From Novosphingobium sp. (lineage in GTDB: Bacteria > Pseudomonadota > Alphaproteobacteria > Sphingomonadales > Sphingomonadaceae), in the NCBI RefSeq assembly GCF_027489515.1, contig NZ_JAIXZS010000031.1, positions 1-39,230 on the forward strand: a stretch of DNA of 39,230 nt. The letters run 5' to 3'. Shown here piece after piece: positions 22,549 through 30,499 of the stretch. The position numbers were made by a program, and so were the translations under genes. The notes beneath the pieces were generated by a model that saw only the letters and a list, made by a program, of their open reading frames with translations, did no database searches and had not been told where the DNA came from. The number at the start of each line of letters is the position of its first letter. Position 1 is the stretch's first letter.

Positions 22549-23420
22549 GGCTGCGCTCGCTTCTGTTTGTACCAGGAGACAGCGAGCGCAAGTTCGCCAA
22601 GGGCCGTTCGGCTGGCGCGGATGTGCTGATCCTCGATTTGGAGGATGCGGTTGCGCCGTCGATGAAAGCCGCTGCACGTGATCTCGTGGCGGGGTGGCTG
22701 TGCGAGGCAGACGATGTCGAGGCCAGCTTGTTCGTGCGGGTCAATCCGCTAGATACCAGTCTTACCACCGATGATCTCGCCGCTGTGGTGCGCCCGGGAC
22801 TTGCTGGCATTCTTGTGCCCAAGGCCAATGGTGCGCACGATATCGCGACGATTGCAGGGATGATCGATCCGCTGGAGGCCGCCGCCGGAATGGCGCCCGG
22901 TGCGGTCAAGATCATGGTCGTCGCCACTGAGACTCCGCAGGCGATGTTTGCGCTCGGCAGTTATACCCCGGCGCATCCGCGCCTGATTGGCCTGACGTGG
23001 GGCGCGGAAGACCTTGCGGCCGCCATCGGTGCGACGGACAACAAGGAACCGGATGGCCAGTGGACCGAGCCCTATCGCTTTGCGCGCTCGCTGTGTCTGT
23101 TTGCCTCGGCTTCGGCCGGGGTGGTGCCGGTCGATACGCTTTATGCTGATTTCCGCGACGGGGCGGGGCTTGAGGCCGATTGCCGCCGGGCCCGTCGCGA
23201 CGGGTTTCTTGGCCGGATCGCGATCCATCCCGATCAGGTCGACACGATCAACCGCTGCTTTACCCCCTCGGACGAGGAGGTCGCGCATGCCCGCCGGATC
23301 GTGGACGCATTCGCCGCCAATCCCGATGCCGGTACGCTCGGGATCGACGGCAAGATGGTCGATATCCCGCACCTCAAGGCCGCGCTTAAGACGCTAGCAG
23401 CCGTCGGAGAAACCGTATGA
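22545..23420 (+). CDS. CitE/HpcH-HpaI-family CoA-ester lyase
   Basis: A 291-residue TIM-barrel lyase. The opening LRSLLFVPGDSERKFAKG, the metal-binding LILDLEDAV, VRVNPLDT and GLTWGAEDLAAAIGA are classic for citrate-lyase beta-like, malyl-CoA and citramalyl-CoA lyases. It should cleave a 3-hydroxyacyl-CoA with a carboxylate partner, or hydrolyse such an ester. I start at ATG 22545, which overlaps the MaoC stop; the longer frame to 22503 is an overlap artefact. It is also ATGA-coupled to the acyl-CoA dehydrogenase downstream. Confidence 0.88.
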   Translation: MRLRSLLFVPGDSERKFAKGRSAGADVLILDLEDAVAPSMKAAARDLVAGWLCEADDVEASLFVRVNPLDTSLTTDDLAAVVRPGLAGILVPKANGAHDIATIAGMIDPLEAAAGMAPGAVKIMVVATETPQAMFALGSYTPAHPRLIGLTWGAEDLAAAIGATDNKEPDGQWTEPYRFARSLCLFASASAGVVPVDTLYADFRDGAGLEADCRRARRDGFLGRIAIHPDQVDTINRCFTPSDEEVAHARRIVDAFAANPDAGTLGIDGKMVDIPHLKAALKTLAAVGETV

Positions 23421-24595
23421 CCCAAGCTCGCCCGCTTCCCACCGAGGAAGACCTTCAGGCCATCCGCGAAGGCGTTCGCGCTGCCTGTGCGCCGTTCGGC
23501 GATGACTATTGGCTCGCACGCGATGATGACGGCGTGTTCCCGCGCGAGTTTCACCGCGCGATGGCCGATGGCGGTTGGCTTGGGATTACCATGCCTGAGC
23601 AATTCGGCGGTTCGGGCCTCGGCGTGACCGAGGCGATGACAATGATGAGTGAGGTCGCAGCTTGCGGCGGCGGGTTCGCGGCGGCTTCTACCATCCACAT
23701 CAACCTGTTCGGCCCGCACCCCATCGTGGTGGAGGGCACACTGGAGCAGAAGGCGCGCTGGGTCCCGCGGCTCGTTTCGGGCGAGGACCAGTGCTGCTTC
23801 GGCTTTACCGAGCCCGACGCTGGGCTCAACACCACGCGGATCAAGACGTTCGCCGAGAAAGTGCCGGGGGGTTATGTGGTCCACGGCCAGAAGGTCTGGA
23901 CCTCGACCGCCCAAGTCGCGAACAAGATCATGCTTCTGACTCGGACGACCAAGTTCGAGGACTGCGCCCGGCCGACTGATGGCATCACGATCTTCTACAC
24001 CGATCTCGACCGGTCCAAGATTGATGTGCGACTGATCAACAAGATGGGCCGCAAGGCGGTGGATTCGAACGCGATCTTCATCGACGGGCTGTTCATTCCC
24101 GACGAGGACCGCATCGGCGAGGAAGGGAAGGGCTTCGGCTACATCCTCCACAGTCTCAATCCCGAACGCATCCTCATCGGCGCCGAGGCCATCGGCATCG
24201 GGCGCGATGCGCTGCGGCGGGGCGTGAACTACGCGAAGGAACGCGTGGTATTCGATCGGCCGATCGGCATGAACCAGGGCATCCAGCACCCGCTTGCGGA
24301 AAAGTGGATGTATCTGGAGAGCGCCTGGCTGATGGTCGAAAAGGCTGCGCGCCTCTATGATCAGGGCCTGCCCTGCGGGGCCGAAGCCAATGCGTGCAAG
24401 TTCCTCGCCGCGCGCGCTTGCCATGATGCAGCTTGGCAGGCGGTCGCCACCCATGGCGGCTTTGGTTATGCCAAGGAGTACCACGTCGAGCGGCTCTATC
24501 GGGAAAGTGCGCTGACCCGCCTCGCGCCAATCACCGAGCAGCTGATCATGTGCTTCATTGCCGAAAAAGTGCTCGGCCTGCCCAAGAGCTATTGA
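23417..24595 (+). CDS. Acyl-CoA dehydrogenase
   Basis: A 392-residue FAD-dependent acyl-CoA dehydrogenase. It shows the flavin/substrate motif CCFGFTEPDAGLNTTRIKT, the HGQKVWTSTAQ segment, NPERILIGAEAIGIGRDAL and the C-terminal THGGFGYAKEYHVERLYRE. The usual C-terminal IYEGT catalytic motif reads APITEQ, so a Glu is present but in an altered context. It is distinct from the dehydrogenase at 18000 and probably serves a different chain length or branch. The ATGA overlap with the CitE-like gene indicates translational coupling. Confidence 0.9.
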   Translation: MTQARPLPTEEDLQAIREGVRAACAPFGDDYWLARDDDGVFPREFHRAMADGGWLGITMPEQFGGSGLGVTEAMTMMSEVAACGGGFAAASTIHINLFGPHPIVVEGTLEQKARWVPRLVSGEDQCCFGFTEPDAGLNTTRIKTFAEKVPGGYVVHGQKVWTSTAQVANKIMLLTRTTKFEDCARPTDGITIFYTDLDRSKIDVRLINKMGRKAVDSNAIFIDGLFIPDEDRIGEEGKGFGYILHSLNPERILIGAEAIGIGRDALRRGVNYAKERVVFDRPIGMNQGIQHPLAEKWMYLESAWLMVEKAARLYDQGLPCGAEANACKFLAARACHDAAWQAVATHGGFGYAKEYHVERLYRESALTRLAPITEQLIMCFIAEKVLGLPKSY

Positions 24596-24605
24596 GGAAA
24601 AATCC

Positions 24606-25520
24606 ATGGGGATGATGGACGGTAGGGCGGTGCTGGTCACCGGCGCGGGGCGCGGCGTGGGGCGCGGGATCGCGCTCGCTATGGCTGAGGCGGGGGCGGC
24701 GGTGGTCGTCAACGACCTTGGTGTTGCGCTGAGCGGTGAAGGCCAGGACGAAGGCTCGCCCGCCGAGCAGGTCGTGGAGGAAATCCGCGCGGCAGGCGGC
24801 AAGGCTGTCGCCAACCACGACAGCGTGTCCGACTGGCTCGGCGCGGGCCGCATGATCAAGGCGGCCATCGATAGTTTCGGCCGGATCGACGGGGTGATCA
24901 ACAACGCGGGCAATCTGCGCGATGTCTACTTCCACAAGATGAGCCCCGATGATTTCCGGGCGGTGATTGAAGTGCACCTCATGGGCAGCTTCAACACCAG
25001 CCGCGCGGCAGCGCCCTTCTTCAAAGAGCAGGGCAGCGGGGCTTATGTCCACATGACCTCGACCAGCGGGCTGATCGGCAATTTCGGGCAGGCCAACTAT
25101 TCCGCAGCCAAGCTCGGGATCGTCGGACTTTCGAAGTCGATTGCGCTCGATATGCAGCGCTTCGGCGTGCGTTCGAACGCCGTCGCGCCGTTCGCGTGGA
25201 CACGCATGATTGATTCCATCCCGACCGATACGCCCGAGCAGCAGAAGCGCGTGGAGGGCCTCAAGAAGCTTGATGCTAACAAGATCGGGCCCTTGTGCGT
25301 CGCCCTGTGCGGCGACGGGGCTGCCAAGGTCACCGGACAGATCTTCGGCGTGCGCAACAACGAGATTTTCCTGTTCTCGCAGCCGCGCCCGATGCGCGCT
25401 GCCCACACCGCCGAGGGCTGGACGCCGGAAGCCATCGCTGATCGCGTCTTCCCTCAGTTCGCGAACGACTTTTATCCGCTACACCGTTCGGCCGAGGTCT
25501 TCAGCTGGGACCCCGTGTGA
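24606..25520 (+). CDS. SDR of the peroxisomal multifunctional-enzyme type (3-hydroxyacyl-CoA dehydrogenase-like)
   Basis: A 304-residue SDR resembling the N-terminal domain of HSD17B4/MFE-2. Motifs are VTGAGRGVGRGIA, VVVNDLGV, NNAGNLRD, HMTSTSGLIGNFGQANYSAAKLG (Ser, Tyr, Lys) and the long C-terminal tail (DFYPLHRSAEVFSWD). It should oxidise a (3R)-hydroxyacyl-CoA to the 3-keto ester. The start ATG 24606 follows GAGGAAAAA; 16 upstream codons overlap the previous gene and are rejected. The next gene encodes the matching hydratase-2-like protein, so the two together form a split MFE-2. Confidence 0.88.
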   Translation: MGMMDGRAVLVTGAGRGVGRGIALAMAEAGAAVVVNDLGVALSGEGQDEGSPAEQVVEEIRAAGGKAVANHDSVSDWLGAGRMIKAAIDSFGRIDGVINNAGNLRDVYFHKMSPDDFRAVIEVHLMGSFNTSRAAAPFFKEQGSGAYVHMTSTSGLIGNFGQANYSAAKLGIVGLSKSIALDMQRFGVRSNAVAPFAWTRMIDSIPTDTPEQQKRVEGLKKLDANKIGPLCVALCGDGAAKVTGQIFGVRNNEIFLFSQPRPMRAAHTAEGWTPEAIADRVFPQFANDFYPLHRSAEVFSWDPV

Positions 25521-26368
25521 TCGATCCCGCCGCTATTCTGGCGTATGATTTCGGTCAGCCGGAGCAGACGTATGTGCCGCGCGACGCGATCCTGTATGCG
25601 CTGGGCGTGGGGCTGGGCAGCGATGCCCTCGATACGGCCGTGCTCGCCTTCCTCGACGAGCGGAGCCTGGCGGTCCTCCCGACGTTTGCTGTCACTCTGT
25701 GTACGCCAGGGATGTGGATCCGTGATCCCGCACTTGGTGTCGATTTTGCCAAACTGGTCCATTCTGCGCAGTCTGCCGATTTTATAGCGCCCCTGCCGCC
25801 TGAGGCTCATGTCCGGGGCGAGGCGCAAGTTCTCTCGCTGACCGACCGGGGTGAAGGCAAAGGCGCGGTGCTGGTGCTCGAACGGCGGATTTTCGACGTT
25901 GCCAGCGGCGCGATGTACTGCCGCCTGCATCAGACGCTGCTGTTGCGAGGGGATGGGGGTTTTGGCGGATCACCCGCGCCGCGCAACGAAATCGCATTAC
26001 CGGATCGCGTCCCTGATCTGACAGTCAGCTTTGCGACAAGTCCGCGTGGCGCGCTGATTTATCGCCTCTCGGGCGACTGGAACCCGCTGCACCTCGATCC
26101 GGAAGTGGCGCGCGCGGCTGGATTTGAACGACCGATTCTGCAGGGCCTTGCCAGCTATGGCATCGCCGGTGTGGCAGTTTCGCGCGCAGTGGGGCGCGAT
26201 CCGGCTGCCCTCTCGCGGCTGGCGTGCCGGTTTTCGGGCGTGGTGCTGCCCGGCGACGAATTGGAATTCCAGATCTGGCAACGTGAAGGCGCAGCCGCGC
26301 ACTTTGCCGCCTATGTCGGCAACCGCAAGGTGCTCGATGGAGGCGAAATCACATGGAGAAACACGTGA
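25517..26368 (+). CDS. (R)-specific enoyl-CoA hydratase-2-like protein (double hotdog, MaoC C-terminal half)
   Basis: A 283-residue protein with two hotdog halves. The C-terminal half contains the hydratase-2 motif SGDWNPLHLDPEVARAAGF with Asp, Asn and His in the expected spacing, followed by ILQGLASYGIA. The N-terminal half (YALGVG, AVLPTFAV) resembles the non-catalytic repeat of eukaryotic hydratase 2. It makes (3R)-hydroxyacyl-CoA from 2-enoyl-CoA, the substrate of the preceding SDR. The start is GTG overlapping the SDR stop (GTGA). Confidence 0.87.
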   Translation: MIDPAAILAYDFGQPEQTYVPRDAILYALGVGLGSDALDTAVLAFLDERSLAVLPTFAVTLCTPGMWIRDPALGVDFAKLVHSAQSADFIAPLPPEAHVRGEAQVLSLTDRGEGKGAVLVLERRIFDVASGAMYCRLHQTLLLRGDGGFGGSPAPRNEIALPDRVPDLTVSFATSPRGALIYRLSGDWNPLHLDPEVARAAGFERPILQGLASYGIAGVAVSRAVGRDPAALSRLACRFSGVVLPGDELEFQIWQREGAAAHFAAYVGNRKVLDGGEITWRNT

Positions 26369-26387
26369 CTGCGAGCAGCCTGATCCT

Positions 26388-27503
26388 ATGAGTCTCGATG
26401 CGTTGTTCCAGCCGCTGCAGCTTGGCGGGCTGACCTTGCCCAACCGGGTGATCATGGCCCCTCTCACCCGCGCCCGCGCGACGCCTGGCAATGTGCCGAC
26501 GCCGCTCATGGCGCAGTATTATGCGCAGCGCGCCGATTGCGGGCTGATCGTTTCCGAAGCGACCGCGGTCGATCCGCTCGGAATGGGCTGGTACCGGGTG
26601 CCTGGTCTTTGGACTGCGGACATGGTCGCGGGTTGGGCGCAGGTCACCGGCGCTGTCCATGCAGCGGGTGGGAAGATCTTTGCGCAACTATGGCACATGG
26701 GGCGCCTGGTGCTGCCTGATTACATCGGTGGTGCGCAGCCGCTGGGCCCATCGCCCATCGCTGGGGAAGGGCAGACGTTTGCGCCGCCACCGCCGGACTA
26801 TGTGGGCGGTTTCCTGCCGATGAAGGCTTACGTCGTCCCGCGCGAGATGACCCATGCGGATATCGCCCATGCGGTCGAAGCCTATGGTACCGGCGCCGCG
26901 AATGCGCTGGTCGCCGGGTTCGACGGCGTGGAGATCCACGCCGCCAACGGCTATCTCATCGACCAGTTCCTGCAATCGAACGCCAACCACCGAAGGGATG
27001 CTTATGGCGGTGACCTGGCTGGTCGCTCGCGCCTGCTGCGCGAGGTTCTGGACGCAGTGACGGCAGCGGTCGGCCCCGGCCGGGTTGGTATCCGCATCAG
27101 CCCGACCAGCGCGCGCAAGGGCATGGGCGATGAAAACCCCGATGCGCTGGCCGATGCCGTCGCAGCATTGGCGCAGGAATTCGGCATCGCCTACATTCAC
27201 CTGATCGAGCCGATTGCTTCCGGCTTCATGGAGCGGCCCGATAATCCCGTCATCGAGCGCATCCGTGCGATTTTCAAGGGCGTCGTGATTCAGAACGGTA
27301 GCTTCGATGCCCCGGCAGCCAATGCCTGCATCGCGGCTGGCAAGGCCGATGCGGTCTCGTTCGGGCGGCCCTATATCGCCAATCCCGATCTCGTGATGCG
27401 CATGCGCGGCGGGCATCCACTCGCGGTGGCGGATATGGACCATGCCTATGTCGGCGATGCGCGTGGCTATACCGATTATCCGATGTTTGCGGCTTCGGTT
27501 TAG
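26388..27503 (+). CDS. Old Yellow Enzyme family alkene reductase (N-ethylmaleimide-reductase-like)
   Basis: A 371-residue FMN TIM-barrel ene-reductase. Visible features are LGGLTLPNRVIMAPLTRARA, the substrate-binding His-Asn pair in EIHAANGYLIDQFLQ, NHRRDAYGG and FGRPYIANPDL. The family reduces activated C=C bonds of enones using NAD(P)H, for example carvone. I start at ATG 26388 on the basis of family length; its ribosome binding site is weak. The preceding hydratase gene ends 19 bases upstream. It is the last gene of the plus-strand operon and converges on a CoA ligase. A role in reducing a cyclic enone before Baeyer-Villiger oxidation is an inference. Confidence 0.9.
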   Translation: MSLDALFQPLQLGGLTLPNRVIMAPLTRARATPGNVPTPLMAQYYAQRADCGLIVSEATAVDPLGMGWYRVPGLWTADMVAGWAQVTGAVHAAGGKIFAQLWHMGRLVLPDYIGGAQPLGPSPIAGEGQTFAPPPPDYVGGFLPMKAYVVPREMTHADIAHAVEAYGTGAANALVAGFDGVEIHAANGYLIDQFLQSNANHRRDAYGGDLAGRSRLLREVLDAVTAAVGPGRVGIRISPTSARKGMGDENPDALADAVAALAQEFGIAYIHLIEPIASGFMERPDNPVIERIRAIFKGVVIQNGSFDAPAANACIAAGKADAVSFGRPYIANPDLVMRMRGGHPLAVADMDHAYVGDARGYTDYPMFAASV

Positions 27504-27513
27504 CGCATGATGC

Positions 27514-29073
27514 TCACCCGACCTGGCGCTTGGCCCCTTCCCAGTGCGGCGCGCGCAGGTCCTTCTTCGAAACCTTGCCCGATGGCACCAGCGGGAAGCT
27601 TTCCATGAACGTCACTCGCTTGGGCACTTTGTAGCCCGCCAGCAGCGTTCGGGCGTGTGCGATGAGCGCGGCTTCATCGAGCCCGCTATCGGGCTGGCGG
27701 ATCACGCAGGCCATCACCGCTTCGCCCCACCGCGCATCGGGCACGCCGATCACCGCGACTTGCGCCACCTCCGGGTGGGTCGAAAGCGCGTTCTCCACCT
27801 CGGCGCAATAGATGTTCTCGCCGCCCGAGACGATCATGTCCTTGACCCGGTCGACGATGTAGTAAAGCCCCTCAGCATCGCAGCGCGCTACATCGCCGGT
27901 ACGGTACCAGCCATTCTGCAGCACTTTGGCGGTGGCTTCTTCCTGTTTCCAATAACCAGCGGTGATAGCAGGCGCACGTGCAATCAGTTCGCCTGGCTCA
28001 CCCTCGCCAACATCGTTCCCGGCGGCATCGACGATGCGCAGTTCGATCAGCGGCAAGGGGCGGCCGCAACTTTGCAGCTTGGCCTCGTCCTCAAGGTCAT
28101 GCTCGCCCGGCCTGAGGATCGTGAACGCCCCGCAGGCCTCGGTGGCGCCATAGAACTGCATGAACTGGCACGGCATCTGCGCGATGGCGCGCCGGATCAG
28201 GCCCAGCGAAATCGGCGATCCAGCATAGAGCACGAGCCGCAGAGACGAGAAATCGGTCTGGGCCGCGCGCGGATGATCGAGCAGCATCTGGATCATCGTC
28301 GGGGTAAGCGTCAGCAAGGTCGGACGGTCGCGCTCGATCGTCTCGCAAATCACGCCGGGATCGAACTGGCGCACGATCGAGACTGCGACGCCGTTGTAGA
28401 GGCACTGGAACGCGATGCCGATCGAGAGCAGATGGAAATTGGGCAACGGGTTTATGAATATATCGCCCTCGTGCCATTCGTAGGCGGGCTCGAGATGCTC
28501 GCACAAACGCATCCGGTTGAACCCGCCGTGGCTCAGCATCACGCCCTTGGGCTTGCCGGTGGTGCCTGAGGTATAGAGCTGGATGGCAACGTCTTCCTCA
28601 CTGATGAACAGGTCGGGCTTTTTCGCACTATCGCCGGAATAGCGGCGCTCTAACGTGTCTTCACCATCGAACCAGATCACCTCGACCGCACACACTGAAG
28701 CTTCCGCTGCGGCGTTCCACAGGTCTGCCAGCGCGCGCTCGACGAATACGATCCGCGCCGTGCTGTCGTCGATGAGCTGCGCCAGTTCGGCGGCCGAAAG
28801 GCGCCAGTTGAAGGGGATAAAGGCGGCGCGCGTTCGGGCCGTGGCGGTCAGCGCGAAGTAGAAATCGGGGCTGTTGAGGCCAAGGAAGCCGATCCGGTCG
28901 CCCGGCTCCGCACCATGCGCCAGCAGGCCGTTCGCCATGCGGCTGGAAACCGCATCATACTCGGCAAAGGAGATCGTGCGATCCCCTTGAACCAGCGCGC
29001 GCTGCCCGGGCGCGGTGCGCGCATAGTATTCGATGAATTCGCCGAGCGTCCTGACTTCGGGATAGAGCCACAT
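27514..29073 (-). CDS. AMP-forming acyl-CoA synthetase (fatty-acid-CoA-ligase-like)
   Basis: A 519-residue ANL ligase with all core motifs: YTSGTTGKPKGV, QFYGATEACG, YRTGDVA, DRVKDMIVSGGENIYCAEVE, and the catalytic Lys in PLVPSGKVSKKDL. It converts a free acid to its CoA ester with ATP. Unlike the ligase at 11833 it is full length with a standard C-terminus, so the locus has two non-identical activation enzymes. It lies ten bases downstream of the zinc alcohol dehydrogenase, suggesting an alcohol to acid to CoA route, although no aldehyde dehydrogenase is present in the window. Confidence 0.92.
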   Translation of the reverse strand: MWLYPEVRTLGEFIEYYARTAPGQRALVQGDRTISFAEYDAVSSRMANGLLAHGAEPGDRIGFLGLNSPDFYFALTATARTRAAFIPFNWRLSAAELAQLIDDSTARIVFVERALADLWNAAAEASVCAVEVIWFDGEDTLERRYSGDSAKKPDLFISEEDVAIQLYTSGTTGKPKGVMLSHGGFNRMRLCEHLEPAYEWHEGDIFINPLPNFHLLSIGIAFQCLYNGVAVSIVRQFDPGVICETIERDRPTLLTLTPTMIQMLLDHPRAAQTDFSSLRLVLYAGSPISLGLIRRAIAQMPCQFMQFYGATEACGAFTILRPGEHDLEDEAKLQSCGRPLPLIELRIVDAAGNDVGEGEPGELIARAPAITAGYWKQEEATAKVLQNGWYRTGDVARCDAEGLYYIVDRVKDMIVSGGENIYCAEVENALSTHPEVAQVAVIGVPDARWGEAVMACVIRQPDSGLDEAALIAHARTLLAGYKVPKRVTFMESFPLVPSGKVSKKDLRAPHWEGAKRQVG

Positions 29074-29083
29074 TGGGGTGTCC

Positions 29084-30184
29084 TCAATCGATTAGCAGCA
29101 CGGCCTTGACGCATTTCCCGTGGTGGGCATCGTCGATGGCCTCGTTGATCTGGTCCAGGCGATAGGTCTTGATGAACGTCTCGATCGGAAGTCGCCCCGC
29201 TTTGTGGTGCGCGATCAGTTCGGGGAGGAACACCGCTGGGTCGGAATCGCCCTCGATGATCCCGCGCACCGTGCCGCCCTGAGTAATGAACTGCACGACG
29301 GGAACTGGCAGGACGGCATCAAGCGAGCCCGGCACGCCGAGCAGCCCGATCCGACCGCGATTGGCAATCATGTTCACACTCTGCACGACGACCGGCATAA
29401 AGCCGCTGGTGTCGATCACCATGTCCGCGCCTTCGGGAATGATGCCCCGAACCGCAGTGGCCATATCGCCTTGTCCGTCGAGCACATGGGTTGCACCGAG
29501 CTGCAATGCCAGCGTGCGGCGGCCCTCCTGCGGCTCGATCACGATGATCGTCGCGCATCCGGCAATCTGTCCACCCAACACAGCGGAGAGACCAACGGCA
29601 CCCGCACCGAGCACTACGAGTGCTTCGCCTGCCTTTGCTCCGAGCGATCGAAGGACGCCGCCTGCGCCTGTCTGGATGCCGCAACCCAGCGGCGCGAGTA
29701 CCGCGAGATCAGCGTCGTTATCTACCTTCAGCACGTTGCGCTCGTTCGCGATGGCGAGCGAGGCGAATGATGACTGGCCGAAGAAGTTGTCGGAGATGGG
29801 CTGGCCCTCGCGGGTGACACGGGTCGATCCGTCACCGCGTGCGGCGATCATGTTGAGCGGCACGAAGTTGCTGCAATAGGCCGGTGCATGGCGCCCGCAG
29901 GGCTTGCACGCGCCGCACGAATTGAAGGTGAGCAGCACCTTGTCACCCGGCTTCACGCTCGTCACACCTTCGCCGACCGCATCGACGATGCCTGCGCCCT
30001 CGTGGCCGAGGATGGCGGGGAACTGCAGCCCCATCGCGCCCGAGGCGACCACCAGATCGGTATGGCAGATGCCCGCTGCCTTGATGGCGACGCGGACTTC
30101 GCCGGCTTGCGGCTGCGCCACGTCGACTGCCTCAATGGAGAACGGGCCGTTGGGCTGGTTGAGAACGGCAGCAGTTGCCTTCAT
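29084..30184 (-). CDS. Zinc-dependent alcohol dehydrogenase (MDR, aryl-alcohol-dehydrogenase-like)
   Basis: A 366-residue medium-chain dehydrogenase. The catalytic zinc ligands appear in GICHTD, GHEGAG and the PLGCGIQTG segment; the structural zinc site has four Cys within CGACKPCGRHAPAYC. The NAD-binding VLGAGAVGLSAV follows. The pattern is that of benzyl or perillyl alcohol dehydrogenases that act on bulky primary alcohols. The start ATG 30184 has AAGGA upstream. It is first in a two-gene operon with the CoA ligase. Confidence 0.91.
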   Translation of the reverse strand: MKATAAVLNQPNGPFSIEAVDVAQPQAGEVRVAIKAAGICHTDLVVASGAMGLQFPAILGHEGAGIVDAVGEGVTSVKPGDKVLLTFNSCGACKPCGRHAPAYCSNFVPLNMIAARGDGSTRVTREGQPISDNFFGQSSFASLAIANERNVLKVDNDADLAVLAPLGCGIQTGAGGVLRSLGAKAGEALVVLGAGAVGLSAVLGGQIAGCATIIVIEPQEGRRTLALQLGATHVLDGQGDMATAVRGIIPEGADMVIDTSGFMPVVVQSVNMIANRGRIGLLGVPGSLDAVLPVPVVQFITQGGTVRGIIEGDSDPAVFLPELIAHHKAGRLPIETFIKTYRLDQINEAIDDAHHGKCVKAVLLID

Positions 30185-30499
30185 CGGATCAGTTCCTTGT
30201 CATCATTGGCGGTTACGGATCGCCTCATGGTCGCGCCCAAGATAGCGTCGGTTGCGCCTCGCCGCGCATGTCGTAAGTGCACGGCCAGACGCCCCTGGGC
30301 ATGCCAATCCCGACGTGCTGTTTGCCTTCGGTCGAGACCAGCGCGCATACTTGACCCAACCATCCCATAGCCACTGGCTTGTGTACCTATTGACCTGAGC
30401 ATTGCGATATCATAATCAGTAAACAAGTGTACAGTAAGTTTTTCGCATAGGCATGCAAGTGGCCCGCTCGCGACAAACTCTGCCAAGGGAAGCCCCCAC
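30185..30499. promoter_or_regulatory. Divergent region between the alcohol dehydrogenase and nirB
   Basis: No supported gene. The nirB-proximal 100 bases are AT-rich and contain TTGACC near 30391 with possible -10 boxes around 30408-30418. A direct repeat CAGTAA (30417 and 30432) lies 15 bases apart and might bind a nitrogen regulator. Nothing here matches the TCAAC-N6-GTTGA element. Confidence 0.35.

Noticed and set aside
23234..24913. 559-codon open frame antisense to the CitE-like, acyl-CoA dehydrogenase and SDR genes
   Set aside because: It spans three confirmed genes on the other strand, has no recognisable domain and no ribosome binding site.
27544..28569. 341-codon plus-strand frame inside the CoA ligase
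   Set aside because: It is antisense to a ligase with all expected motifs and shows no protein family features.
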